Assembly (NCBI GenBank): GCA_947631965.1
Contig: CANRNL010000011.1
Span: forward strand, 1 to 64,000
From: an uncultured Clostridia bacterium
Lineage (GTDB): Bacteria > Bacillota > Clostridia > Monoglobales > Monoglobaceae
Length of the DNA: 64,000 bases
Direction of reading: 5' to 3'
The notes under the pieces were generated by a model. That model worked only from the letters and a program-made list of their open reading frames with translations, was not told the origin of the DNA and made no database searches. Made by a program: the position numbers and the translations under genes. Below, one piece after another: positions 1 through 7,634 of the stretch. Position 1 is the first letter of the stretch. Each line of letters starts with the position of its first letter.

Positions 1-224
1 TGATTATGTTAATGCCTTCATCATTGATGGCGAACTTTTTTAGGAGATTTTGTAACACATCATTGACAAACCTACATGTCGCCTGTCAATACCTGCCGTC
101 GTAAACTCTCGATTCTCGGCAAAAATCATAATATAATATAAATAAAATTACCCCTTTTATTTTTTTAACTTATGGTGTATAATCATTTTATATCAACAAC
201 TATTAAATTCGGGCGGTGAATAAA

Positions 225-1010
225 TTGAGAATACTTGCCATAGGGGATATAGTCGCGCCTTCGGGACGCGAATATGTATATAACAATCTGGGGAAAATCA
301 GACGTAAGTACAATATTGATTTTTGCATAGCGAACGGAGAGAACGCCGCGTCGGCGAACGGAATAACCGCCGAAATCGCGGACAACCTGATTGACCGCGG
401 GGTTGATGTTATAACGATGGGCAACCACACCTTCGCAACTCACGGAGCGGGCACGCTGCTGAACGAAAATCCGAGGATTATACGTCCCATAAACTATCCC
501 TCCGAAACCGAGGGAGAGGGTTACACCGTTCAGGATTTGGGCTACACCCGCATAGCGGTCATAAACGCGCTCGGCAGAGTGAATATGACGCCTATGGACT
601 GCCCGTTCCGCGCGGTCGAAAAGGCGCTTGCCGAGCTTGAAGGAAAGGCGGATATAATCGTCGCGGACTTTCACGCCGAAACCACAAGCGAAAAGCTCGC
701 TTTCGGAAATTACTTCGACGGCAAGATAAACATTGTTTTCGGAACTCACACCCATGTCCAGACCGCGGACGAGCGCGTCCTTCCGGGCGGCACGGCATAC
801 ATAACCGACCTCGGAATGACGGGAGTGCGCGACTCTATTCTCGGCGTGAAGAAAGAGCTTATAGAAAAGATGTACTATACCCGAAAGCGCGTCAGATTCG
901 ACAAAGCGGAGGGAGAGGTCTATATAAACGGCGCGGTGTTTGACATAGACCATGAGAGCGGAAAAGTAAACTCTATCGAAAGGCTCAACTTTTCAAAGAC
1001 GGAGGAATAA
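225..1010 (+). CDS. ymdB: YmdB-family metallophosphoesterase (TIGR00282 type)
   Basis: Predicted 261-aa binuclear-metal phosphoesterase of the YmdB family, whose Bacillus member hydrolyses 2',3'-cyclic nucleotides and influences biofilm and motility decisions. Visible motifs are GDIVAPSGRE near the N-terminus, ANGENA near residue 38, GNHTF near 67, DFHAET in the middle and GTHTHVQTAD near 175, the usual metal-ligand series. Length matches the family (about 264 aa). A GTG at 216 is in frame, but it lies inside a good ribosome binding site (GGCGGTGA at 212-219), so the TTG at 225 with a 5-nt spacer is preferred; it also gives the normal family start, M-RILAIGD. A TATAAT at 178-183 could be the -10 element, without a convincing -35. 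pgeF overlaps by one base (TAATG), so the two are translationally coupled. Confidence 0.93.
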   Translation: MRILAIGDIVAPSGREYVYNNLGKIRRKYNIDFCIANGENAASANGITAEIADNLIDRGVDVITMGNHTFATHGAGTLLNENPRIIRPINYPSETEGEGYTVQDLGYTRIAVINALGRVNMTPMDCPFRAVEKALAELEGKADIIVADFHAETTSEKLAFGNYFDGKINIVFGTHTHVQTADERVLPGGTAYITDLGMTGVRDSILGVKKELIEKMYYTRKRVRFDKAEGEVYINGAVFDIDHESGKVNSIERLNFSKTEE

Positions 1011-1801
1011 TGGCGGGATTTTACGAATTTCACAAAAACGGCAGATTATATATAAAAAGCGAAGCTTTGGACAAATGCGGAGTGCGCCACGGATTCACGA
1101 CGCGTCAGGGCGGAGCGTCGCACGGAAAAATCGAGGGTATGAACTTCGGCTTCCGCGTGGGCGACGACCCCGATGACGTATACGAAAACTATCGTACGGC
1201 GGCGGCGGATTTGGGGCTTTGCTATGAAAATTTTGTCCTTGCCCGACAGACGCACACCGATAACATTCGCTGTGTGACGCGTTCGGACGCGGGCAAGGGA
1301 ATAACCCGCGAAAGCGACATTACGGATACCGACGGGCTTATCACAGACGAGCCCGACATTCCGCTTGTGATTTTCAGCGCGGACTGTGTGCCGATTTTGC
1401 TCGTCGAACCCAAAAAGCGCGTCATTGCCGCGGTACATTCGGGCTGGCGCGGAAGCGTGAAAAAGATTGCGCGTGCCGCCGTACAAAAAATGGAAGAGTG
1501 CTATAATGCGGACGCGCGCGAAATATACGCCGCGATAGGCGCGAGTATAGGACCGTGCTGCTTTGAGGTCGGGGAGGACACGGCGGCGCTGTTCCCCGAA
1601 GAATATGTCATACCGAAGCAAAACGGCAAATGCACCGTCGACCTCTGGCGTTTCAACCGCGACATACTGACCGAAGCCGGACTGCGCGGGGAAAATATAA
1701 GCGTTCTCGGAGAGTGTACCGTCTGCCAAAGCGACCGATATTACTCATACCGCGCTCACCGCGAGCATACGGGCAGACTTGCGGCAATGATACAGATTTG
1801 A
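1010..1801 (+). CDS. pgeF: Peptidoglycan editing factor PgeF / YlmD, polyphenol-oxidase (laccase-like) family
   Basis: 263-aa Cu/Zn-binding protein of the DUF152/laccase-domain family. The E. coli member YfiH (PgeF) corrects misincorporated amino acids in peptidoglycan precursors; other members oxidise phenols or act as purine nucleosidases, so the substrate here is not certain. Seen: HGFTTRQGG near residue 27, GMNFGFRVGD near 44, the ligand histidine in RQTHTDN near 80, SADCVPILL near 124 (ligand Cys), AVHSGWRG near 142 (ligand His) and IGPCCFEVG near 182. The ATG overlaps the TAA of ymdB, and the gene ends 10 bp before the following lipoprotein gene, so a three-gene transcript is likely. 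Confidence 0.9.
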   Translation: MAGFYEFHKNGRLYIKSEALDKCGVRHGFTTRQGGASHGKIEGMNFGFRVGDDPDDVYENYRTAAADLGLCYENFVLARQTHTDNIRCVTRSDAGKGITRESDITDTDGLITDEPDIPLVIFSADCVPILLVEPKKRVIAAVHSGWRGSVKKIARAAVQKMEECYNADAREIYAAIGASIGPCCFEVGEDTAALFPEEYVIPKQNGKCTVDLWRFNRDILTEAGLRGENISVLGECTVCQSDRYYSYRAHREHTGRLAAMIQI

Positions 1802-1811
1802 GGAAATACAT

Positions 1812-3458
1812 ATGAAAAATAAAATCAAAAACATTACAAAACCCATTAAATATTTGCTTATCCTAACGGTTATTTTCAGCCTGATTGCGTCTGTGTGCGG
1901 CTGCTCCGACAGCGCGGACGGCGAAAAAAGCACCGAGGAGTCCGAGAGTATAGAGCTTTCTCCCGCAGCGGGCGGAAGCATAGGCATTTTTTCTTATAAT
2001 CCCGATACTCTCTGCCCAATATTCAGCAATGTTTGGGCAAATATACAGATGCTCAACCCCGTTTTCGACAGTCTTATTGAGGTCGGCGACCATATGGACG
2101 CTCAGCCCTGCCTTGCCGAAAGCTGGTATTCCTCGGACGGCGGCAAAATATGGACTGTTTATCTCCGCCGAGGCGTGCATTGGCACGACGGCGGCGACTT
2201 TACCGCGGATGATGTGATATTCACAATAGACCAAATTCGATATGCAGACTCAAGCCCGTTTAAAGCCTGTGTCCAAAATATAGCCTCGATTTCCTCGGAC
2301 GACGGATATACATTAAATATCGAACTGACTAAAGGCTCGGCAAATTTCATCAATATGCTGTATTTCCCGATTATAAAGAGGTCGGATGCCGGAATTGACA
2401 AAAGCACATATAAGCCTGTCGGCACCGGCGCGTTCTCGTTCCACGACGAGAACGAGGGCACGCTCTACCGTCTCAGGCGCAACGACGACTGGTGGGGCGG
2501 AAAGGTCTACCTCAGCTCCATAGACGTTCACCTTCTGCCCGAAAAGAGCGCGGAAGAGTATATGTTTTCGTCTGGCGGCATAGACATCGCTTCGTCGGCG
2601 GTCGCACAGGAGTACAAAAGCCGCGAGGACGAGGACGGCAAGGATTCCGACGTATCTTCCGACGTTAAAATACTGTCCTACGAAACCTCGGATTATACGT
2701 TTTTGGGAATGAACCACAACAACCGTAACCTTGCCATACAGACGGTACGTCGGGCAATCTCTCTCGCCATAGGGCGAGCGAGCATTGTGGATGAAGTGCT
2801 GGGAGGCTTCGGAGTTGCGGCAAACGCTCCGATAAATCCGAGCTGGAGCGTCTGCGACAATGATGTTGACAGATTCACGGACTATGACACTCAAAAAGCG
2901 GCGGCACTGCTCTCCGAAAACGGCTGGGTACTCGAAAACGGCGTATATCAAAAGAACGAGGACGGCGCCGTATACCGCCTCGAATTTTCACTGCTTGTCA
3001 ACGAGGACAACGTAACGCGCACCCAGATTGCGGAAAACATAGCAGGTACGCTCAGCGAGTTCGGAATAAAATTAAATGTTATAAAAAAGAGCTATGCGGA
3101 CTATGAAGCGGCGGTATCGGGCGGCAATTACGATTTGTTTGTGGGCGGCTACCGCATAACGCCCGACCTCGACCTCTCAATTATATTGGGCGAGGGAAAC
3201 GTTTTCAATTTTAAAGATGATGAAATTTCGGAGCTTTTAAGCGAAATACGAACCGCAGAGCAATCGCAGCAAAAGGCGCTGTACGGCAAACTGCAAAATT
3301 TGTTTAACGAAAAAATACCTGTCGCGGGTCTTTATTTTGAAAAGGGCGCAATCATAACCGGCGAGCGTATCAAGGGTAAACCCGCGCCGAATATGTATAA
3401 TATTTACAACGGCGCCGAAAACATATATGTAGAAACAACGGTCGGCGGTACTGATTAA
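1812..3458 (+). CDS. ABC transporter substrate-binding lipoprotein, SBP_bac_5 (oligopeptide/nickel) family
   Basis: 548-aa extracellular solute-binding protein of the DppA/OppA type. N-terminal lipoprotein signal: basic start, hydrophobic stretch at about 14-28 and a lipobox ending at Cys31 (SVCGC), followed by an acidic Ser/Glu linker. The body has the family order: NPDTLCPIFSN start, the PCLAESW and GVHWHDGGDFTADDVIFT segment near 110-130, and KPVGTGAFSF near 195. It would bind a peptide or similar ligand at the outer face of the membrane. No permease or ATPase gene accompanies it, which is unusual for this family; it either borrows a transporter coded elsewhere or has a sensing role. It follows pgeF closely and is followed by a separate tRNA promoter. 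Confidence 0.85.
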   Translation: MKNKIKNITKPIKYLLILTVIFSLIASVCGCSDSADGEKSTEESESIELSPAAGGSIGIFSYNPDTLCPIFSNVWANIQMLNPVFDSLIEVGDHMDAQPCLAESWYSSDGGKIWTVYLRRGVHWHDGGDFTADDVIFTIDQIRYADSSPFKACVQNIASISSDDGYTLNIELTKGSANFINMLYFPIIKRSDAGIDKSTYKPVGTGAFSFHDENEGTLYRLRRNDDWWGGKVYLSSIDVHLLPEKSAEEYMFSSGGIDIASSAVAQEYKSREDEDGKDSDVSSDVKILSYETSDYTFLGMNHNNRNLAIQTVRRAISLAIGRASIVDEVLGGFGVAANAPINPSWSVCDNDVDRFTDYDTQKAAALLSENGWVLENGVYQKNEDGAVYRLEFSLLVNEDNVTRTQIAENIAGTLSEFGIKLNVIKKSYADYEAAVSGGNYDLFVGGYRITPDLDLSIILGEGNVFNFKDDEISELLSEIRTAEQSQQKALYGKLQNLFNEKIPVAGLYFEKGAIITGERIKGKPAPNMYNIYNGAENIYVETTVGGTD

Positions 3459-3464
3459 AACTTC

Positions 3465-3493
3465 TTGACAAATTATTTAAAAACCGTTATACT
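3465..3493 (+). promoter_or_regulatory. Sigma-A promoter of tRNA-Pro
   Basis: Perfect TTGACA at 3465-3470 and TATACT at 3488-3493 with a 17-bp spacer, 11 bp before the mature tRNA 5' end. Confidence 0.9.
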
Positions 3494-3504
3494 AAACGGT
3501 GTTT

Positions 3505-3580
3505 CGGGGTGTGGCGCAGTTGGTAGCGCGCGACATTTGGGATGTCGATGCCGCAGGTTCAAGTCCTGTCACTCCGACCA
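3505..3580 (+). tRNA. tRNA-Pro (anticodon TGG)
   Basis: 76-nt cloverleaf with encoded CCA. The acceptor arm CGGGGTG pairs with CACTCCG (one G-T). The anticodon loop reads TTTGGGA (TGG) and the T-loop is GTTCAAGTC. A composite palindromic repeat starts at the very next base after CCA. Confidence 0.97.
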
Positions 3581-4440
3581 GCGCCGAAAACGGCGGATTT
3601 TTTCGAAGACCTTGCATAGCAAGGTCTTCTTATTTTCCCGCCGTTTTCGGCGCTCTTTCGCAAAAAGCGTAAGTCGCTTTTTGCGATATTACGCAGCTTC
3701 GCCGCGTTTTTTTATTTTGACAAAGTTCGCTTTGCTCCTTCGAATGAACACTTAATGAGCAAGCTGTATGCTTGCGAATTTAGTGTGAATTGTGCCCCGT
3801 TGGGTACTCTTTCCCAAAAAGTCTTTAGGACTTTTGGGGAGCCCTATGGGATTTTTCCGCCGTTTTCGGCGCTTCGTCGCAACTCGCCCTTTTTGCTTGC
3901 TTTGCCCTGTTCGGGCAAAGGCGCGCTGTCGGGCGGTTGCTCCTCTCCGACAAAAATCTGCGGATTTTTGTCGGTTATTTTTTATTTCTACGGTGCGTCG
4001 AGGGCGCCGCACCCTACAATAAAAAGCACGCCCATTTGGTTGTACGGGACGGCGCCCTCGACGTCCCGTCTGCGGATGTACTCGTGCAAAAACTTAAATA
4101 GAAACGGTAAAGTTAGGTTTCAACTTTACCGTCCTTGGGTTTTAGCCGCGCATTTTAGACATCAGTCTTATGCGCGGCGGGGTTTTTAGGGGCGTAGCCC
4201 CTAAACGCGCCTTTTGGTACTTTTCCCCGCGCGGGGAAAAGTACATAACCTGCCCGCGTGTAACGCGGGCAATACGGGCGAACAAGGTTCGCCCCTACAT
4301 TGGAAAAACGTAACCGCTGAATGTAGCTCGGTGCGTCGATGGCGCCGCACCCTACATCGAAAACAATTCCCCGCCCGCGCGAAGCGCGGGCAAAACTGGC
4401 GGATATTATCCGCCCGTATATCTTTATAAATCATTATTCA
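3581..4440 (+). repeat. Composite palindromic repeat, copy A
   Basis: A gene-free stretch between tRNA-Pro and the convergent membrane-protein gene, built as a chain of hairpins. In order: a nested hairpin (GCGCCGAAAACGGCGG outer arm, GAAGACCTTGC inner arm, 3581-3653); a GCAAAAAGCG hairpin (3660-3690); an ACACTTAATGAGCAAGC stem-loop (3749-3786); a CCCAAAAAGTC hairpin; a CCGACAAAAATC unit; paired GGTGCG/CGCACC and GGGACG/CGTCCC palindromes (3990-4070); the four-stem core (4087-4253); and CCCGCG and GGGCGAAC hairpins. Relatives occur at 7781-8267 (inverted), 17489-17889 and 53150-53840. The first hairpin probably also terminates the tRNA transcript. Confidence 0.85.
4087..4253 (+). repeat. Four-stem core module of the repeat, copy A
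   Basis: After the conserved lead AAACTTAAATAGAAA come stem 1 CGGTAAAGTT/AACTTTACCG (4105-4131), stem 2 GCCGCGCAT/ATGCGCGGC with inner AGAC/GTCT (4145-4178), stem 3 TTAGGGGC/GCCCCTAA (4186-4204) and stem 4, a perfect 28-nt palindrome beginning GTACTTTTCCCC (4217-4244). Copies C and D keep the architecture with different but still complementary arms. Confidence 0.8.
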
Positions 4441-4447
4441 CACAAAA

Positions 4448-4864
4448 TCAGTACTTACGTTTTATTATCATATAGCATATCCAGTATATCAGGCAAAAGG
4501 CGCAAATGCTGAACGCGACTACCTCTCCCGCCAAGTCGAAATTAAAGATATACAAAACTATCACGGCAATCGCCGCGAGCGTAATATAAACCGCAAACGA
4601 GAGCGAGCGCGCTTTTTCCATAAGAGCGATGTTTCGCTCGTCCTTTTCGGCTATCTCCCTATCGTGCAGCTTTTCGGGATTTCTGAGCAGATGTATATTC
4701 CGCCCCAGCTGCATTGCGCCCGCCGCCATAAGTCCTATGCCGACGGCTGACAATAAATCGTTGACATTTTCACCGAAAAATGCGACGAACCACATCCCCG
4801 CGCCGATTATGACATACGCCGCCATCAAATATGCACGGAGCTTTATTTTTCCTTCAAATTTCAT
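4448..4864 (-). CDS. Small three/four-helix membrane protein paired with an XRE regulator
   Basis: 138-aa integral membrane protein of unknown function. It has hydrophobic segments at about 10-28 (after a KIKLRAY start), 33-50, 83-103 and 110-130, with a charged loop (EIAEKDERNIALMEK) in the middle. The ATG at 4864 is chosen because GAGGAGG lies 9 nt upstream; the in-frame upstream start at 4900 lies inside the regulator gene. Its start directly follows the stop of the HTH gene, so the two form one operon. Pairs of a 65-70-aa XRE regulator and a small membrane protein of this kind are common in Bacillota; the family resembles DUF2178-like proteins, but I cannot assign it firmly. Confidence 0.7.
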   Translation of the reverse strand: MKFEGKIKLRAYLMAAYVIIGAGMWFVAFFGENVNDLLSAVGIGLMAAGAMQLGRNIHLLRNPEKLHDREIAEKDERNIALMEKARSLSFAVYITLAAIAVIVLYIFNFDLAGEVVAFSICAFCLIYWICYMIIKRKY

Positions 4865-4865
4865 T

Positions 4866-5066
4866 TTACTCGTCCTCCTCAAAAATAAATAAATCTTCAA
4901 TGCTTACCTTAAAAAATCTCGACAGCCTGTGCGCAAGCTGCAAAGACGCGTTGTACTTGCCGTTTTCAAGAGAAATTATGGTCTGGCGCGTCACGCCGAC
5001 CGCTTTCGCCAGCTCGTCCTGCGTTGCCTTAAGCCTGCTCCTGAACTCCTTTATCCTGTTTTCCAA
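4866..5066 (-). CDS. XRE-family helix-turn-helix regulator (66 aa, YgzD/YozG-like)
   Basis: 66-aa single-domain DNA-binding protein. The HTH is plain: [20 protein letters not shown] at residues 10-29, then [17 protein letters not shown], and the tail [13 protein letters not shown]. Translation starts at TTG 5066 with AAGGAGG 8 nt upstream. It is probably autoregulated: its promoter (TATTAT at 5112-5117, TTGACA at 5135-5140 on the minus strand) is followed by the perfect palindrome ATGTAAA-N6-TTTACAT at 5088-5107, over or just after the transcription start. A second AATGTAAA half-site lies upstream of the -35. It is cotranscribed with the small membrane protein. Confidence 0.85.
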   Translation of the reverse strand: MENRIKEFRSRLKATQDELAKAVGVTRQTIISLENGKYNASLQLAHRLSRFFKVSIEDLFIFEEDE

Positions 5067-5087
5067 CCGCTTCGCCTCCTTATAAAA

Positions 5088-5140
5088 ATGTAAAATGCAC
5101 TTTACATTTTTATAATAACACCAAAGCTCCTAAATGTCAA
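5088..5140 (-). promoter_or_regulatory. Promoter and palindromic operator of the XRE/membrane-protein operon
   Basis: Minus-strand TTGACA (5135-5140), 17-bp spacer, TATTAT (5112-5117). A perfect inverted repeat ATGTAAA-N6-TTTACAT covers 5088-5107, downstream of the -10. A further half-site AATGTAAAATGTAC lies just upstream of the -35. Repressor control is inferred. Confidence 0.75.
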
Positions 5141-5306
5141 GTACATTTTACATTATTTTTTTGATTTACATATGAGTTCCTCTTTGAGCCGTTTTTGATT
5201 GGTATTCATCTTTTTCATCTGCCGATAGAAATACCCTCGATTTATCCTCATTTTCTTTGATATATTTTCTCTGATTTTGTATTTGTCCTTTCATTTTTTA
5301 AAACGC

Positions 5307-5342
5307 AAAAAAAGGCATATGGACGATTGATGTCCATATGCC
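5307..5342 (-). terminator. Intrinsic terminator of the GTPase operon
   Basis: GGCATATGGAC/GTCCATATGCC stem with a 7-nt loop, followed on the minus strand by seven T. It lies 19 bp after the stop of the 226-aa GTPase. Confidence 0.9.
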
Positions 5343-5360
5343 AACATTTTATTTTTATTG

Positions 5361-6041
5361 TTATATCGGTCGTCTTACCGTGGGTATATTGTCAATTATG
5401 AGGTCCAGAAACCTATGGATATTATATCCGTGCAATGCTGAATAGAATATAGGTCTTTTTATTGTCAGTCCGGTTGAAAGTTTTACCCTGTTTTGAACAG
5501 ATTTTGATTTTTCAATCAAAAATTGCCTCAATTCAGGTTCGGGACTTTTATTAGTACCATTCCAATGCCTTCCTTTCATAGCAAAGTCAGCCTGATTTAT
5601 AGCTACAAGTATTCGGTCACTTTGAATGTTATTTAATATAACATCATTGATTAACTTGTATGTAGTTCCCATATCACGATTAGAGCCGTCTATTATTATA
5701 AGAGCTAAGTCTATGAATCCATACTTGACACCATGATATGTATAAGTCTCGTTCAATAGATCGATGATACCTTTTGAATGAACCATATCGTTATATGTAC
5801 CGTCGCCCAGTCCCGGCGTATCCCATAATCTTACATCTTTATTTAAAGAGTATGAGTCAATACTCATTGTTTCCGGGTCAACGCCATCACCGACGGTCGT
5901 AACATCTTTTTGAAATACTGTGTTCAATGTTGTTGATTTACCCGCGCCTGTAACGCCTGTTATCATTATGTCGAGAGGGCGGACGCCAAGTCGCTTAAGT
6001 TTTGATGCTATAGTGACCTCTCTGTATTTACTGTAGTTCAT
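5361..6041 (-). CDS. P-loop GTPase, YfjP/IRG-like, short paralogue
   Basis: 226-aa TRAFAC-class GTPase. Motifs: G1 GVTGAGKST near residue 28, a threonine-rich switch I region (DVTTVGDGVDPETM), G3 DTPGLGDG near 75, and G4 as NQAD near 150 instead of NKxD. It aligns along its whole length with the adjacent 330-aa protein (both read DPETM, LWD-PGLGDG, MGTTY/LGTSY, AINQAD, MKGKHW/MKGRHW and IYYSA/IFYSA) but lacks that protein's glycine-rich tail. Relatives such as E. coli YfjP and YeeP sit in cryptic prophages; their role is unknown. AAGGA lies 9 nt before the ATG. A 141-bp gap separates it from the upstream GTPase, and a clear terminator follows. The region is AT-rich compared with its neighbours. 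Confidence 0.8.
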   Translation of the reverse strand: MNYSKYREVTIASKLKRLGVRPLDIMITGVTGAGKSTTLNTVFQKDVTTVGDGVDPETMSIDSYSLNKDVRLWDTPGLGDGTYNDMVHSKGIIDLLNETYTYHGVKYGFIDLALIIIDGSNRDMGTTYKLINDVILNNIQSDRILVAINQADFAMKGRHWNGTNKSPEPELRQFLIEKSKSVQNRVKLSTGLTIKRPIFYSALHGYNIHRFLDLIIDNIPTVRRPI

Positions 6042-6182
6042 TTAGATTTTTCCTTTTATTAGTATTTTATGTGTCTCTCCATTGAACACACTATGGAATC
6101 AATTGCCATTATTTTAATTTTTGCCCCGCAATGCGGATATACATTAGGCTTTGTTTTATAATAAATAATATACTATCACACA

Positions 6183-7175
6183 TTACCAACCAAATATGCC
6201 CTTTATAAAGCCCCATGCGCCGCCTATAACGCCGCCCACGAATCCGCCGACTACCTCGCCGACCGTTCCAAACATTGAACCGATTTCCTTACCAACATCG
6301 GCTCCGGTTTCTGCGCCGTCAACTATAGAGTTAATCAATTCACTTTTGATTTCTCTGTTGTAATCCTTCAGATTATCATTATCCTTCCATACTTCAACAT
6401 CCTCATTCATATTACCGGCAACAATGAGCCTCTTTTCTTTAGGTGACATTTTTACAATGTAATACATCAGCTTTGACAAATTATAAGGTGGCTGCTGTTC
6501 TTCACCGTCTTCTTTGTAGCCCGCGCTGTAATATATCGGGTCAACGGAAATTCCGGTTGATTCCTTTATTCGCAACTTTACAGAAGCAGCCTTTTCATTT
6601 AAAAATTTATCAAGTGTTTCATCCGGTTTGTTATTTTGAAAATCCCAATGCTTTCCTTTCATTGCAACATCAGCTTGATTGATAGCCACAAGCAGACGTT
6701 TTTCCGCTTCTTGTTTACTGCCAAGGTTTGGAATAATAACTTCGTTTATTAACTGATATGAAGTACCCAAATCCCTTGAGCCTCCATCGAGAATTACAAG
6801 AACAAGGTCAATCAATAAGTCGCCGTTTGAATCTCGTTCATTAAGTTTTTTAACTATATTTTTGGCATGGCGTGTATCCGCTTCTTTGCCGTCGCCCAGT
6901 CCGGGGCTGTCCCACAAAACAAGGTTTTGAAGATTGTATTTCTCAATGTCCATTGTCTCAGGGTCGGGAGTACAGCCGACTTTTGCAACTTCAGTTCCAA
7001 ACAATGCGTTTATCGTTGAACTTTTACCGCAGCCGGTTGCTCCCGTAATCATTATGTTAATAACCTGATCTTTAATTGTGAGCAGGTATTTTATGATTTT
7101 AGACTTATCATCCTCTGAAATGTTTAAGCCGTTAATCAATTGATACATCGAATTACTTGTCTCCTTGTTGCTCAT
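6183..7175 (-). CDS. P-loop GTPase, YfjP/IRG-like, with C-terminal glycine-zipper tail
   Basis: 330-aa GTPase. G1 GATGCGKSS near residue 44, G3 as DSPGLGDG (S replaces T) near 94, G4 NQAD near 167. The GTPase domain ends near 235 (IYYSAGYKEDG). A helical segment follows, and from about residue 285 comes a tail dense in GxxxG steps (ADVGKEIGSMFGTVGEVVGG, then more) ending GIFGW, typical of membrane-inserting glycine-zipper helices. Start ATG 7175 has AGAAGGAT 4 nt upstream and overlaps the end of the Mor-type gene by 23 bp, so translation is coupled. Paralogue of the downstream 226-aa GTPase. Role unknown; a membrane-acting stress, defence or mobile-element function is inference only. Confidence 0.8.
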   Translation of the reverse strand: MSNKETSNSMYQLINGLNISEDDKSKIIKYLLTIKDQVINIMITGATGCGKSSTINALFGTEVAKVGCTPDPETMDIEKYNLQNLVLWDSPGLGDGKEADTRHAKNIVKKLNERDSNGDLLIDLVLVILDGGSRDLGTSYQLINEVIIPNLGSKQEAEKRLLVAINQADVAMKGKHWDFQNNKPDETLDKFLNEKAASVKLRIKESTGISVDPIYYSAGYKEDGEEQQPPYNLSKLMYYIVKMSPKEKRLIVAGNMNEDVEVWKDNDNLKDYNREIKSELINSIVDGAETGADVGKEIGSMFGTVGEVVGGFVGGVIGGAWGFIKGIFGW

Positions 7176-7479
7176 TTTTATCCTTCTTTCTTTTTTGATT
7201 TATTTGATTTTTTTCATGCTCTTTTTCGGTAGATTCACGAATCATTCGTCTCACGCTTTTTTCCGAATAATCATATTTTTTTGCCAATGCCCTTATATTT
7301 GTGCCGTTATATTCTTGGATTATCATTTCCTTAACACATTTGCTGTCCAAAAATCTTACAGGAAAATTAACTTGTGTCCCTTTGAACATCTGATGAAGTG
7401 TCAGAGCAGTTTCAACACCCAATTCCTCGCTTATTTCCCTATATACCTTATGGAATAGGTTTATGTCGTATTGACTCAT
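7153..7479 (-). CDS. Mor-family transcriptional regulator
   Basis: 108-aa protein with the Mor transcription-activator fold (Pfam PF08765, named for phage Mu Mor). A helical dimerisation part (FHKVYREISEELGVETALTL) is followed by the DNA-binding half (KEMIIQEYNGTNIRALAKKY, then YSEKSVRRMIREST) and a very basic tail (NQKRKKDKNE). The start is ambiguous: ATG 7479 has GAGGTGG 5 nt upstream and begins at the domain edge, while an in-frame ATG at 7575 with GGAG 10 nt upstream would add 32 residues. First gene of a tricistron with the two GTPases. A palindrome ATCGTT-N6-AACGAT at 7617-7634 lies upstream. Confidence 0.75.
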   Translation of the reverse strand: MSQYDINLFHKVYREISEELGVETALTLHQMFKGTQVNFPVRFLDSKCVKEMIIQEYNGTNIRALAKKYDYSEKSVRRMIRESTEKEHEKNQINQKRKKDKNEQQGDK

Positions 7480-7616
7480 ATTTACCACCTCTGATACGCA
7501 TTTTAACATAGTGTTTGGAGCGGCGCAAATACCATTGACCGTGAATTTGTCCTTTGAAATTTCGATTATTTTCATATATCTTTTGCTCCGTTTTTTACTA
7601 TGTCAGGCACATTTTT

Positions 7617-7634
7617 ATCGTTATAGGAAACGAT
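7617..7634 (-). promoter_or_regulatory. Palindrome upstream of the Mor/GTPase operon
   Basis: Perfect ATCGTT-N6-AACGAT inverted repeat about 40 bp upstream of the upper start codon. It is a candidate operator, but no consensus promoter is visible beside it. The rest of 7576-7780 holds nothing else I can identify. Confidence 0.35.

Noticed and set aside
40-129. Minus-strand 29-codon ORF at the window start reading AENREFTTAGIDRRH and onward
   Set aside because: No ribosome binding site, very short, and no recognisable family; could be a relic of a longer gene but cannot be supported.
1046-1729. Long antisense ORFs inside pgeF, asnS, mnmG, era and other genes
   Set aside because: Shadow frames of strongly coding genes; no ribosome binding sites or family signatures.
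3755-4189. Conserved ORF starting MSKLYACEFSVNCAPLGT in repeat copies A and D
   Set aside because: The shared reading is explained by the repeated hairpins. Between copies the differences preserve base pairing (CCCAAAAAGTC versus CCCAAAAAGC hairpins), not the protein, and frames end at random.
4866-5066. XRE regulator plus membrane protein as a toxin-antitoxin pair
   Set aside because: The partner is a plain multi-helix membrane protein of 138 aa with no toxin signature; regulator/membrane pairs of this kind are common and not generally toxic.
5166-5294. Minus-strand 42-codon ORF (MKGQIQNQRKYIKENEDKSR...)
   Set aside because: No ribosome binding site before its ATG and no family recognised. 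The rest of 5141-5306 holds nothing I can identify.
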